Source: Mesorhizobium sp. WSM4904
Lineage (GTDB): Bacteria; Pseudomonadota; Alphaproteobacteria; Rhizobiales; Rhizobiaceae
Length of the DNA stretch: 64,000 nucleotides
Assembly: GCF_029674545.1 (NCBI RefSeq)
Contig: NZ_CP121354.1
Location: forward strand, 3,295,001 to 3,359,000
Reading direction: 5' to 3'
Shown here: positions 55,133-63,535 of the stretch, piece after piece
Layout of the letters: each line of letters opens with the position of its first letter
Numbering within the stretch: the first letter of the stretch is position 1
The notes under the pieces: generated by a model
Told to the model about the DNA's origin: nothing
Database searches by the model: none
What the model saw: the letters and a program-made list of their open reading frames with translations, nothing else
Program-made: the position numbers and the translations under genes

Positions 55133-56257
55133 ATGATCAAGTCACTTGTTGGCGGCGTCATTGCCGCCACTGCATTCGTCATGCTGAGTTCTTCGGCGAT
55201 CGCCGATCCGGAGATCGTGAAAGGGCCGTCCGCCGAGCCCGACTGCTTCGCGCCGTGGGCGGCCGACACGCAGTTCTTCAAATATCCGAAGAAGGATGGG
55301 CCGTACCGTATCGCGCTCGCCAACGGCTATATCGCCAACACCTGGCGCATCCAGATGATCCAGACGGCCAAGGCCTATGCCGCGCAGCCGGACGTTGCCA
55401 AGAAGCTGAAGGAATTCAAGGTCGTATCGACCGGCGAGGATGTGCCGGCGCAGATCTCGGCGATCAACAACTTCATCGACTCCGGCTTCGACGCGATCGT
55501 CGTCAACGCCCAGAACCCGACGGCGTTCGGGCCGGTCATCAAGCGCGCCAAGGAAGCCGGCGTCATTCTCGTCGCTTTCGACAACATCCTCGACACCAAG
55601 GACGCCATCAACGTCAACGTCGACCAGAAGGGCCTCGGCGAGTTGTGGGGCAAGTGGCTGGTCGCGCATGTGCCGAATGGCGGCAAGGTGCTCGAGGTGC
55701 GCGGCGTCGCTGGTACCTCCGTCGACACCGACCGGCACAACGGCATCCACGAGGTGCTCGACGGCTCAGGCAAGAAGTGGGATGTCACCGAGGTCGTTGG
55801 CAAGTGGGATGACGGCGTGGCGCAGAAGGCCACCGCCGACGCCATCGCCACCAGCGGACCGTTCGACGGCATCACGGGACAGGGCGGCGACACCGGCATC
55901 GTGCAGGCGATGATGGATGCCAAGCATCCGTTCGTTCCGTTCGGCGGCGAGACGGAAAACGGCTTCCGTAAATTCTGCGCGGCGCACGCGGGCGATGGAT
56001 TGAAATGTTCGTCGGCCGGCACCGGCCCGGCCCAGGTCGCGGTCGCCATCAAGACGGCGATTGCCGCGCTCGAAGGCAATGTCGTACCGCAGTCGGTCAA
56101 GCTGCCGCTGGCCATTGTCGAGGACCCGAACTTCAAGGCAGGCCAGGATTTCTTCCCCGACCAATCCGACAATTTCTTCGTCGGCAATTCCTTCCCGACC
56201 TGCGGCATCAATTTCACCGCCCAGGAAATCATGGGCCAGACCAAAGAAAACAAGTAG
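55133..56257 (+). CDS. Sugar ABC transporter substrate-binding protein
   Basis: A 374-residue periplasmic binding protein with signal peptide (SLVGGVIAATAFVMLSSSAIA, cleavage near 24). The mature chain is longer than ordinary RbsB, with an insertion at the start (residues 25-60, containing one Cys) before YRIALANGYIANTWRIQMIQ. FDAIVVNAQNPTAFGPVIKR and GVAGTSVDTDRHNGIHEVL are the ligand-lobe blocks. GGGAGGA precedes the ATG. It heads an operon with one double ATPase, two permeases and gluconokinase. Confidence 0.9.
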   Translation: MIKSLVGGVIAATAFVMLSSSAIADPEIVKGPSAEPDCFAPWAADTQFFKYPKKDGPYRIALANGYIANTWRIQMIQTAKAYAAQPDVAKKLKEFKVVSTGEDVPAQISAINNFIDSGFDAIVVNAQNPTAFGPVIKRAKEAGVILVAFDNILDTKDAINVNVDQKGLGELWGKWLVAHVPNGGKVLEVRGVAGTSVDTDRHNGIHEVLDGSGKKWDVTEVVGKWDDGVAQKATADAIATSGPFDGITGQGGDTGIVQAMMDAKHPFVPFGGETENGFRKFCAAHAGDGLKCSSAGTGPAQVAVAIKTAIAALEGNVVPQSVKLPLAIVEDPNFKAGQDFFPDQSDNFFVGNSFPTCGINFTAQEIMGQTKENK

Positions 56258-56266
56258 CTTGACCAT

Positions 56267-56293
56267 CCGGCGCCGCGGCTTTCGCGGCGCCGG
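56267..56293 (+). other. Strong hairpin after binding-protein gene
   Basis: An 11-bp perfect stem (CCGGCGCCGCG at 56267-56277, CGCGGCGCCGG at 56283-56293) with a 5-base loop follows the stop by 9 bp and precedes the ATPase gene. With no T-run it likely stabilises the binding-protein message or gives partial termination, raising its level over the membrane components. Confidence 0.65.
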
Positions 56294-56332
56294 CCGCTTG
56301 ATGCCAATCGCGAACTGGCCTGGGGAGGGCTG

Positions 56333-57877
56333 ATGGACGGCGCGGCTCCGCTCTTCCGCATGGAAGGCATATCCAAGCGCTATGGCGGCGTACGGGCGCT
56401 GGAGAAGGCCGACCTCACGGTGACGGCCGGCAGCATCCACGCCATTCTCGGTGAAAACGGCGCCGGCAAGTCGACGCTCATCAAGATCATGGCGGGCGTC
56501 GTCGCGCCCGACGAGGGTCGCATGACGCTCGACGGCCGCGAGGTGAGCTTCGCGTCGCCGGCCGCCGCAAACCAGGCCGGCATCGCCTGCATCTTCCAGG
56601 AGCTGTCGCTCATTCCGGAACTCAGCGTCGCCGACAACATCGTCATTTCCGATCCCCCGAAACGCTTCGGCATGATCGACCGCAAGGCGCAGCGGCGCAT
56701 GGCGGAGGAGGCCCTTGCCCGAGCAGGCGCTTCCGACATCCATCCGTTGGCATTGGTCAAGGACCTGCCGCTGTCGCGCCGGCAGATGGTCGAGATCGCC
56801 AAGGCGCTGGCCAGGAAACCGCGCATCCTGATCCTCGATGAGGCGACCTCCGCGCTGACGGCCACGGACGTCGACAAGGTCTTCGACGTGCTCAAGCGGC
56901 TGCGCGAGGAGGGGCTGGCGCTGCTTTATATCTCGCACCGCATGAACGAGATCGCCGAACTGGCCGACCAGTGCACGGTGTTCCGCAACGGTCGCAATGT
57001 CGCCAGCTATCAAGCTGGATCGAAGAGCGACAACGAAGTCGTCGAGCTGATGATCGGCCGGGAGTACAGCCACATCTTCCCGCCAAAGCCCACCATACCG
57101 GCTGCCACGACGCCCGTGCTCGAGGCGCGCAACCTCACCTGGGTCGACCGTCTGGACAACGTTTCTCTGAGTGTCAGGGCAGGAGAAGTGGTAGGGCTCG
57201 GCGGTCTCGACGGCCAGGGCCAGCGCGAGCTGCTGCTTGCGTTCTTCGGCGTGTTGCGGGGTCTTTCCGGGCAGATCCTGGTCGACGGCAAGCCGGTCTC
57301 GATTGCCAGTCCCTCGGCTGCGAGCGACGCCCGCATCGGCATGGCGCTGATCCCTGAAGACCGCAAGACGGAAGGGCTGATGCTGCCGATGACGGTGCGC
57401 GAGAACCTGTCCTTCGCAGCACTCGGCAGGCTGTCGAAAATGGGCGTGATCGACCGCGCGACGGAACAGCGGCTGATCGACGACATGGTCGGGCTGCTGG
57501 CCATCAAAACGGCGGGCCTCGACATTCCGGTCGGCGCGCTTTCCGGCGGCAACCAGCAGAAGGTGGTGATCGCCAAATGGCTGATGCGGCAGCCGCGCAT
57601 CATCCTGCTCAACGATCCGACGCGCGGCATTGATGTCGGCACCAAGCAGGAGCTCTACCAGCTGATGCGCAAGCTGGCCGACGCTGGCGCGGCGATCCTG
57701 TTCTATTCGACCGACTATGACGAGCTGATCGGCTGCTGCGACCGTGTGCTGGTGCTCTATGACGGCGCGGTCAAGCGGGAGCTGGTCGGCGCCGAAATCA
57801 CCGAGCGTGCGCTGATTGCCAGCGCACTGAACATCCACGGTGACAGCAATGGGCCAAGGCAGGGAGAGGGCGCGTGA
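56333..57877 (+). CDS. Sugar ABC transporter ATP-binding protein, double-domain (RbsA type)
   Basis: A 514-residue fused ATPase. Domain 1 has Walker A GENGAGKST (about 42-50), signature-like LPLSRRQMVEIAKAL near 145 and Walker B ILILDEATSAL near 165. Domain 2 (from about 260) has a degenerate Walker A, GLDGQGQRE, signature LSGGNQQKVVIAKWL near 402 and IILLNDPTRGIDVG near 423, as is usual in RbsA, XylG and AraG. It overlaps the first permease gene by 4 bp. Confidence 0.93.
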   Translation: MDGAAPLFRMEGISKRYGGVRALEKADLTVTAGSIHAILGENGAGKSTLIKIMAGVVAPDEGRMTLDGREVSFASPAAANQAGIACIFQELSLIPELSVADNIVISDPPKRFGMIDRKAQRRMAEEALARAGASDIHPLALVKDLPLSRRQMVEIAKALARKPRILILDEATSALTATDVDKVFDVLKRLREEGLALLYISHRMNEIAELADQCTVFRNGRNVASYQAGSKSDNEVVELMIGREYSHIFPPKPTIPAATTPVLEARNLTWVDRLDNVSLSVRAGEVVGLGGLDGQGQRELLLAFFGVLRGLSGQILVDGKPVSIASPSAASDARIGMALIPEDRKTEGLMLPMTVRENLSFAALGRLSKMGVIDRATEQRLIDDMVGLLAIKTAGLDIPVGALSGGNQQKVVIAKWLMRQPRIILLNDPTRGIDVGTKQELYQLMRKLADAGAAILFYSTDYDELIGCCDRVLVLYDGAVKRELVGAEITERALIASALNIHGDSNGPRQGEGA

Positions 57878-58854
57878 AGGATTGGCGCTACTGGCTGGCA
57901 GAGCAGCGCGGGACGCTGCTTGCCTTCGGCATCTTCATCGTCATGTTCGCGATCTACAGCGCCAACCATCCGGCCGGCTTCACCGCCAATGTCGTGCAGA
58001 CGGCGGCGAACAAGGGCGTCCTGCTTGCCTTTGTCGCCATGGCGCAGACGCTCGTGGTGATCACCGCGGGCATCGATCTCTCGGTCGGCATGATCTTCAC
58101 GCTGACCAACTGCATGGCTTCCTGGCTGGTGATCGGCACCGGGCTCGAAACGGCGTTCGGGGTGGTGGCCGTGCTCGGCACCGGGCTCATCTGCGGGGCG
58201 GTCAACGGCGCCATCGTGATCTACGGACGCCTGCAGCCGATCGTGGCGACGATCGCCACGGGCGCCGTCTATTTCGGACTGGCGCTGCTTTTGCGACCGG
58301 TTCCCGGCGGATCGGTCGATGAGGGTCTCGCCGACTTCCTGACCGGGCGCTTTTTCGGCGTGGTGCCGGCGAGCCTGGTGGCGCTGTTCGTCGTCGTGCT
58401 GGTCGTGTGGGTGCCGTTCAGCCGCTCCGAACTCGGTCGCGCGGCTTACGCTGCCGGCTCGTCCGAGACGGCGGCCTATATGTCGGGCGTACCGATCCGC
58501 AGGGGCAAGTTCCTTGCTTATACGCTGGCCGGCCTGCTTGCCGCGATCGGCGGGCTGTTCCTCACCTTCTTCACCTATACGGGCGAAGCCGCCTATGCCA
58601 GCGGCAATGCCTACACGCTGTTCTCCATCGCGGCCGTCGTGCTCGGTGGCGTTTCTTTGTTTGGCGGCAAAGGCAGCGCCGTCGGCGCGATTTTCGGCGC
58701 GCTCGCCTTCCGCACCATCGGCGACCTCCTGTTCGTCTTCGATTTCGATCCGCTCTGGCAGCCGCTGTTCCAGGGCATTATCCTGTTGATCGCGGTCAGC
58801 CTCGGCGCCTTCGCGCTGTTCAGGGTGCGCAACCGGCTGGAGTGGTTCCTGTGA
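57874..58854 (+). CDS. Sugar ABC transporter permease 1
   Basis: A 326-residue RbsC-like permease starting at GTG, overlapping the ATPase stop. The membrane core includes ITAGIDLSVGMIFTLTNCMA (about 65) and VVLGGVSLFGGKGSAVGAIF near 255. Two different permeases in this operon suggest a heterodimeric channel, unlike the single-permease importers elsewhere in the window. Confidence 0.92.
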   Translation: MKDWRYWLAEQRGTLLAFGIFIVMFAIYSANHPAGFTANVVQTAANKGVLLAFVAMAQTLVVITAGIDLSVGMIFTLTNCMASWLVIGTGLETAFGVVAVLGTGLICGAVNGAIVIYGRLQPIVATIATGAVYFGLALLLRPVPGGSVDEGLADFLTGRFFGVVPASLVALFVVVLVVWVPFSRSELGRAAYAAGSSETAAYMSGVPIRRGKFLAYTLAGLLAAIGGLFLTFFTYTGEAAYASGNAYTLFSIAAVVLGGVSLFGGKGSAVGAIFGALAFRTIGDLLFVFDFDPLWQPLFQGIILLIAVSLGAFALFRVRNRLEWFL

Positions 58855-59837
58855 GCGAAACGACGCTTGGCGGCATCGCCAGCCGCATGCCGAAATTCAT
58901 CCGCCGCGCCGATCCGGCGGTGGCGACCGCCTTTGCATGCATCGTGATCCTGCTTCTGGTGGGCAGCCTCTATTCGCGCAGTTTTCTCTCGCCGGAATAT
59001 CTCCTGCAGCAGCTGAAGGTGGCCTCGTTCCTCGGCGTGATCGCCACTGGCATGATGCTGGTCATCCTGCTCGGTCAGATCGACCTGTCGGTGCCGTGGT
59101 CCGTGGCGACCGGCGCCATGATGGCCTGCGCGGCCGCTGCCTATGGTCAGTTCGGCGTCGCGCTCGCCATCCCGTTCGGCATCCTGTGCGGGGTGGCGAT
59201 CGGCATCGTCAACGGCATTGGCGTCGCCTACCTGCGCATTCCCTCGATGATCATCACCTTGGCCACCAATGCCGTCGCGCAAGGGCTGATGGTGGTCTAT
59301 ACGGGCGGGTTCTCGCCGCAGGATTCGGCGACGGCGGCGATGCGCTACCTCGCGACCGGTTTTACCATTCCGGGAGTGCCGAACGCCGTGATCATCTGGG
59401 CGCTGATAGGAGCTGCAATGGTCTTCGTGCTGACACGCACCAGTTTCGGCCGCGCCGTCTACGGCATCGGCAATCGCGAGCGCGCCGCCTATCTTTCCGG
59501 CATCGACACGCGCCGTGTGGTGATGATTGCTTTCGCGGTGTCCGGCGGGCTCTCGGCCTTCGGCGGCGTGCTTCTGGCGGGCTACGCCTCGAAGGCCGCG
59601 CAGTCGATGGGCGATGCCTATCTCCTGCCGTCGATCGCCGCGGTGGTGCTGGGCGGCACCTCGATCCTCGGCGGACGCGGCTCCTATCTCGGAACCGTCG
59701 CCGGCGTGATCCTGATCACGCTGCTGCAATCGATCCTGTCGGTCATGCAGATGCCGGAGGCGGGGCGGCAGATCATCTACGGCGTCGTGATCGTCGCCAT
59801 GCTTCTGCTCTATGGCCGCGCGCCGGCAAGTCGCTGA
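58851..59837 (+). CDS. Sugar ABC transporter permease 2
   Basis: A 328-residue RbsC-like permease, start GTG overlapping the previous stop (GTGA). Core blocks are ILLGQIDLSVPWSVATGAMM (about 75), YLRIPSMIITLATNAVAQGL near 125 and AAVVLGGTSILGGRGSYLGT near 263. It forms the membrane channel with permease 1. Confidence 0.92.
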   Translation: MSETTLGGIASRMPKFIRRADPAVATAFACIVILLLVGSLYSRSFLSPEYLLQQLKVASFLGVIATGMMLVILLGQIDLSVPWSVATGAMMACAAAAYGQFGVALAIPFGILCGVAIGIVNGIGVAYLRIPSMIITLATNAVAQGLMVVYTGGFSPQDSATAAMRYLATGFTIPGVPNAVIIWALIGAAMVFVLTRTSFGRAVYGIGNRERAAYLSGIDTRRVVMIAFAVSGGLSAFGGVLLAGYASKAAQSMGDAYLLPSIAAVVLGGTSILGGRGSYLGTVAGVILITLLQSILSVMQMPEAGRQIIYGVVIVAMLLLYGRAPASR

Positions 59838-59882
59838 TCGCGGATGAAGGATCGGCAAAGGTCACAAGCGTCGGAGGCTCCT

Positions 59883-60386
59883 TTGAACGACATCCGGTCA
59901 GCGCCGGCCATCGTCGCGATGGGGGTTGCCGGCTGCGGCAAGACGGTGGTCGGCGAAGCGCTGGCCGAAGCGTTGGGCGCCGTCTTCATCGAGGGCGACC
60001 GGTTGCATCCGCCGGAGAACGTGGCGCGCATGGCGCGCGGCGAGCCGCTGACGGACGCGTTGCGCGAGGGCTGGCTCGACGCCATCGGCGAGCGCATCGC
60101 GGCTTCCGTCGCCGACGGACGGAAAGCCGTGGCTGCCTGCTCGGCATTGAAGCGCAGCTATCGCGACAGGCTGCGCGGTTTTTGCCCGGGCATCGTCTTC
60201 CTCTATCTCAAAATCGATCGCGAGACGGCCTGGAGCCGGGTCGCGAACCGCAAGGGTCACTTCATGCCGGCAAGCCTGGTCGACAGCCAGTTCTCGACGC
60301 TGGAAGAGCCAGGCCCGGATGAGTTCGCCGTGACGGTGGATGCGACGCGGACCGTGGCCGCGATCGTGAAGGAAGTCCTTGGCTAG
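59883..60386 (+). CDS. gntK: Gluconokinase
   Basis: A kinase of about 167 residues that phosphorylates D-gluconate to 6-phosphogluconate for the Entner-Doudoroff pathway. The P-loop is GVAGCGKTVVGEAL, followed by FIEGDRLHPPENVARMARG, the gluconate-binding block, and CSALKRSYRDRLR, all diagnostic of the GntK family. I choose TTG 59883 with GGAGG five bases upstream; an ATG at 59844 would add 13 residues with a weaker ribosome site. As last gene after the importer it implies that gluconate or a sugar converted to it is the substrate. Confidence 0.9.
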   Translation: MNDIRSAPAIVAMGVAGCGKTVVGEALAEALGAVFIEGDRLHPPENVARMARGEPLTDALREGWLDAIGERIAASVADGRKAVAACSALKRSYRDRLRGFCPGIVFLYLKIDRETAWSRVANRKGHFMPASLVDSQFSTLEEPGPDEFAVTVDATRTVAAIVKEVLG

Positions 60387-60408
60387 AACGTCGGCAATCT
60401 AGTTTGCT

Positions 60409-61557
60409 CTAAGCGGCGTCGCCGCCGATCGCGGGTTGGTCTTGCCGCCCGGTGAGCCGATCGGCGCTGGACCAAGCCATCATCTGATCGGGGTATAATT
60501 TGACCGCTTCCAGCAGACGGTCGCGCTTGAGCAGGATATAGCCCGCCTGCAGGACGAGGTTCTTTGCCGTCACGTCCCTTGCCGGCAAGGAGGCTGGCTG
60601 GATAGCGTGTGGCTTCAGCTCGGGGCTGACGATCGCGCGGTACTCGCGAAAGGGTACGGTCTCCAAGGTCGACATGGCAAACAGCGCTGCACCGGCGCGC
60701 GCCGCGAAATTCGCCGGCGCCGAGGCGAGATGGGTCCAGCCATGCTCGCCCATGGCAAGCTCCGTGAAGGTGGAGCCCGCGTAGATGGTGTTGGTCATCA
60801 GCACGACGCAGTTCTCCTTGAGCGCCTTCTGGATGCGCGCCGTGACCTGGTAGGCGTCGGCGCGCTCGAAGACGATGCGGCTTTTCAGGAAGCGGTTTTC
60901 GACCTCGACCAGCGGCCTGTTGATCACATGCAGGCCGAATTTGCTTTCCGAAAAGCCGTGGAAAGTGACGCTCACCTGGTGCGCCTCGATGCCGGCTTCG
61001 AAGAGGGCGCGCTTGCCGATGATGGTCTGGGCGATGAACTGATCGCACCAGACGATGGCGCCGCGGCCGCGCTGCAAGGCCTCGCGCAAGCCGTCGAGCC
61101 CCTCCAGCCGGATAGAGGGCGACCAGCGGCGAGGGACGAGGTGAGCGGCAAGCATCAGGCGGCGGCGATGCGCGGCGGCGAGATGGCGCCTGAAAAGGCT
61201 TTGCGTATCGACGTCATCGCCAAGCACCGCTTTGATCGCGACATCATAGCGTGCGAATTCTTTGCGAAAATGGCGCTTGCGCCGAAGCGTCGAAACCCAA
61301 TCGCAGATCGGCGCCCACCAGGCGACGGGCAGCAGCGCCGCCACACCGAGATAGAACAGGGACAGCAGGCTTTCGCGCAGATCCCTGTTGGAGAAGCGGC
61401 GCAATTTGCCGGGGCGAACGAGCTTGCGGCTGAAGAAGCGGACGGTTTCGTCGCGCTCCGGCACCAGCACGTCCGCGATGATCTCGGTATGATAGACGTT
61501 TGGAGATGAAGGTTGCCGGCTGGCCCTGCGGCAATTGCCTAGCCAAGGCAGCCTCAT
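60409..61557 (-). CDS. LpxL/HtrB-like acyltransferase-family protein
   Basis: A 382-residue protein with a hydrophobic segment (SLFYLGVAALLPVAWWAP, about 66-83) and a C-terminal part resembling lipid A lauroyl acyltransferases: GRGAIVWCDQFIAQTIIGKR at about 164-183 and HLASAPANFAARAGAALFAM near 280. The HxxxxD/E catalytic motif of LpxL is not evident; the expected place reads VWCDQF. It may therefore be a divergent or inactive relative, perhaps active on a surface glycan or lipid. Start ATG 61557 has a weak ribosome site. Confidence 0.65.
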   Translation of the reverse strand: MRLPWLGNCRRASRQPSSPNVYHTEIIADVLVPERDETVRFFSRKLVRPGKLRRFSNRDLRESLLSLFYLGVAALLPVAWWAPICDWVSTLRRKRHFRKEFARYDVAIKAVLGDDVDTQSLFRRHLAAAHRRRLMLAAHLVPRRWSPSIRLEGLDGLREALQRGRGAIVWCDQFIAQTIIGKRALFEAGIEAHQVSVTFHGFSESKFGLHVINRPLVEVENRFLKSRIVFERADAYQVTARIQKALKENCVVLMTNTIYAGSTFTELAMGEHGWTHLASAPANFAARAGAALFAMSTLETVPFREYRAIVSPELKPHAIQPASLPARDVTAKNLVLQAGYILLKRDRLLEAVKLYPDQMMAWSSADRLTGRQDQPAIGGDAA

Positions 61558-61653
61558 GCGTCAGGTACCCCCAAACCTTGTTCCATCCGTCAGCCGCTTT
61601 ACTGCGTCTGTCGCGGAGAGACAACCAAACGGTATGGCGCCGCAGCTGAGCGG

Positions 61654-62103
61654 TCAGATCTGCGAAGTGAGTTCGGCCGGGAAATCGTCGTTGTCGGCGT
61701 CGCGCATGGCGGCGAGGCTGCGATTGTCGAGCACCTCGGCGATCGCCTGGCGCACTTCCAACATCATGTGGCGAACCTGGCACGTCGCCTCGTCGCAATC
61801 CTCGCAGCGCTGGTATTGCGTGCGGCTGGCACAGGGGATCGGCGCCAGCGGCCCGTCCAGCACGCGCACGACGTGGCCGATCTTGATCTCGGAAGCTGGT
61901 CTGGCGAGGCGATAGCCGCCTTCCTTGCCCTTACGGCTTTGCACGAAACCGGCATTGCGCAATTCGCCGAGGATCGCATCCAGGAATTTCTTCGGGATGT
62001 TGTTGGCGACCGCTATGTCATTGACGAATGCAAGCTGGCCAGCCGGCAGGCTGGCAAGATGCACGAGGGCCTTGAGGCCGTATTTGCCTTTTTTGGTCAG
62101 CAT
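61654..62103 (-). CDS. Rrf2-family transcriptional regulator
   Basis: A 149-residue winged-helix regulator. The helix-turn-helix runs through AVANNIPKKFLDAILGELRN (about 31-50) and the wing is KGKEGGYRLARPASEI. Four cysteines in the sensing region, C91, C100, C103 and C108, resemble iron-sulfur ligands of IscR/NsrR/RsrR-type members. It lies next to sulfate-uptake genes transcribed in the same direction, consistent with control of sulfur or cysteine metabolism, which is an inference. Confidence 0.9.
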   Translation of the reverse strand: MLTKKGKYGLKALVHLASLPAGQLAFVNDIAVANNIPKKFLDAILGELRNAGFVQSRKGKEGGYRLARPASEIKIGHVVRVLDGPLAPIPCASRTQYQRCEDCDEATCQVRHMMLEVRQAIAEVLDNRSLAAMRDADNDDFPAELTSQI

Positions 62104-62305
62104 GCCCGATTCAATTCATCAAACCCCAGTCGCCCTGCATCTGGCGGTTGTTTGTGTGCAAATCATGACAGTTCGGCTGTGCAGCGCATTTTGGCACAAC
62201 AATTCGCCCGCACAGGTTTAGGCACAAACGCATTGATTCTTTGTAACGTTTTCACACCGGTTGTGGGATTTCCCCGACAAAAACGATGCCAGCGCCAGAT
62301 ATAAA

Positions 62306-62329
62306 GAAAGCCGGCAAAAGCCGGCTTTC
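62306..62329 (-). terminator. Terminator of the sulfate-binding-protein gene
   Basis: A 10-bp perfect stem (GAAAGCCGGC at 62306-62315, GCCGGCTTTC at 62320-62329, loop of four) lies 21 bp beyond the minus-strand stop and is followed on that strand by TTTATAT. This is a good rho-independent terminator. Confidence 0.8.
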
Positions 62330-62349
62330 CTGCTTCCTATGATTGTGGA

Positions 62350-63336
62350 TCAGCGGCTGCCGTAGGCCTGGTCGAGCAAGCCGCCGGCCGCGAAATGCTC
62401 TTTCTGTACCTTGTCCCATCCGCCGAAGACCTCGTCCACCGTCAACAGGCGGACGTCGGGAAATTCGGCCTTGTATTTCGCCGCGACCGCAGCGTCGCGA
62501 GCCCGCAGGCCGTTGCGGGCGGCGATGTCCTGGCCCTCGGGCGAATAGAGGAAATCGAGATAGGTCTTGGCGAGATCGCGACTGCCGTGCTCGTCGGCGA
62601 CCTTGTCGACGATCGCCACCGGAAATTCGGCCAACAGGCTGACCGAAGGCGTGACCTGTTCGAACTTGTCGTCGCCATATTCCTTGCGGATGCCACGCGT
62701 CTCCGACTCGAAGGTGATCAGCACGTCGCCGATCTCGCGCTGCACGAAAGTGGTGGTGGCGGCGCGGCCGCCGGTGTCGAAGATCGGCACGTTGTTGAAC
62801 AGCTTGGTGATGAACTCCTTCACTTTGGCGTCGTCGCCGTTGAAGGCTTCCTTGGCGTAGGCGGTGGCGGCCAGATAGGTGTAGCGCGCATTGCCGGATG
62901 TCTTCGGGTTGGGGAAGATCACCTGCACATCGTCGCGCACCAGATCGTTCCAGTCCTTGATGTGCTTGGGATTGCCGGCACGGACCAGGAAGGACGGCAG
63001 GGAATAGAAGGGCGAGGCGTTGTCCGGGAAATTTTTCTGCCAATCGGCGGAGACGAGGCCCTTCTTGACCAGGAAATCGACATCGGTGACCTGGTTGAAG
63101 GTGACGACATCGGCCGCCAAGCCTTCGGCAATGGCGCGCGCCTGAGCCGAGGTTCCGGCATGCGACTGATCGACGGTCACGCCGGGATGCTTGGCGACGA
63201 AGGCCTTGTTGACGTCCGCAAACAATTCGCGGCCGACGTCATAGGATGCATTCAGCAGCTTGTCGGCCGGCCAGGCCTGGGAGGATGCGAGGACGAGGCC
63301 GGCAATAGCGGCGATGCCCAGCAATAAACGCTTCAT
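62350..63336 (-). CDS. sbp: Sulfate ABC transporter substrate-binding protein
   Basis: A 328-residue periplasmic sulfate-binding protein. The signal peptide is RLLLGIAAIAGLVLASSQAW (cleavage near 24), the mature start KLLNASYDVGRELFADVNKA matches the Sbp/CysP pattern, and HAGTSAQARAIAEGLAADVV (about 59) and NPKTSGNARYTYLAA (about 145) are diagnostic sulfate-binding segments. AAAGGAG precedes the ATG. It lies 199 bp downstream of the CysA-type gene, in the same direction, with its own terminator. Confidence 0.94.
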   Translation of the reverse strand: MKRLLLGIAAIAGLVLASSQAWPADKLLNASYDVGRELFADVNKAFVAKHPGVTVDQSHAGTSAQARAIAEGLAADVVTFNQVTDVDFLVKKGLVSADWQKNFPDNASPFYSLPSFLVRAGNPKHIKDWNDLVRDDVQVIFPNPKTSGNARYTYLAATAYAKEAFNGDDAKVKEFITKLFNNVPIFDTGGRAATTTFVQREIGDVLITFESETRGIRKEYGDDKFEQVTPSVSLLAEFPVAIVDKVADEHGSRDLAKTYLDFLYSPEGQDIAARNGLRARDAAVAAKYKAEFPDVRLLTVDEVFGGWDKVQKEHFAAGGLLDQAYGSR

Positions 63337-63535
63337 GGAAATCTCCTTTGGAATGATCGGAACTATGGTGCGACGATAAAAAGGAAAGCCGGGTCCGACG
63401 AGGCACGCACTCCGGGAGCCGTGTGGGCAGCCGGAAAATATCCCGCCCGAATAGCGGTTTGGTAGGATTTTCTTCCAACCCGATTCAGGCGGCGCCACCG
63501 CCGCGCGCAGTGGGAAATGGCAAGCGCAAGATACG

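Noticed and set aside
55766..57838. 690-codon minus-strand frame opposite the RbsA-type ATPase
   Set aside because: Antisense shadow of a well-supported ATPase with Walker and signature motifs; no ribosome site or domain of its own.
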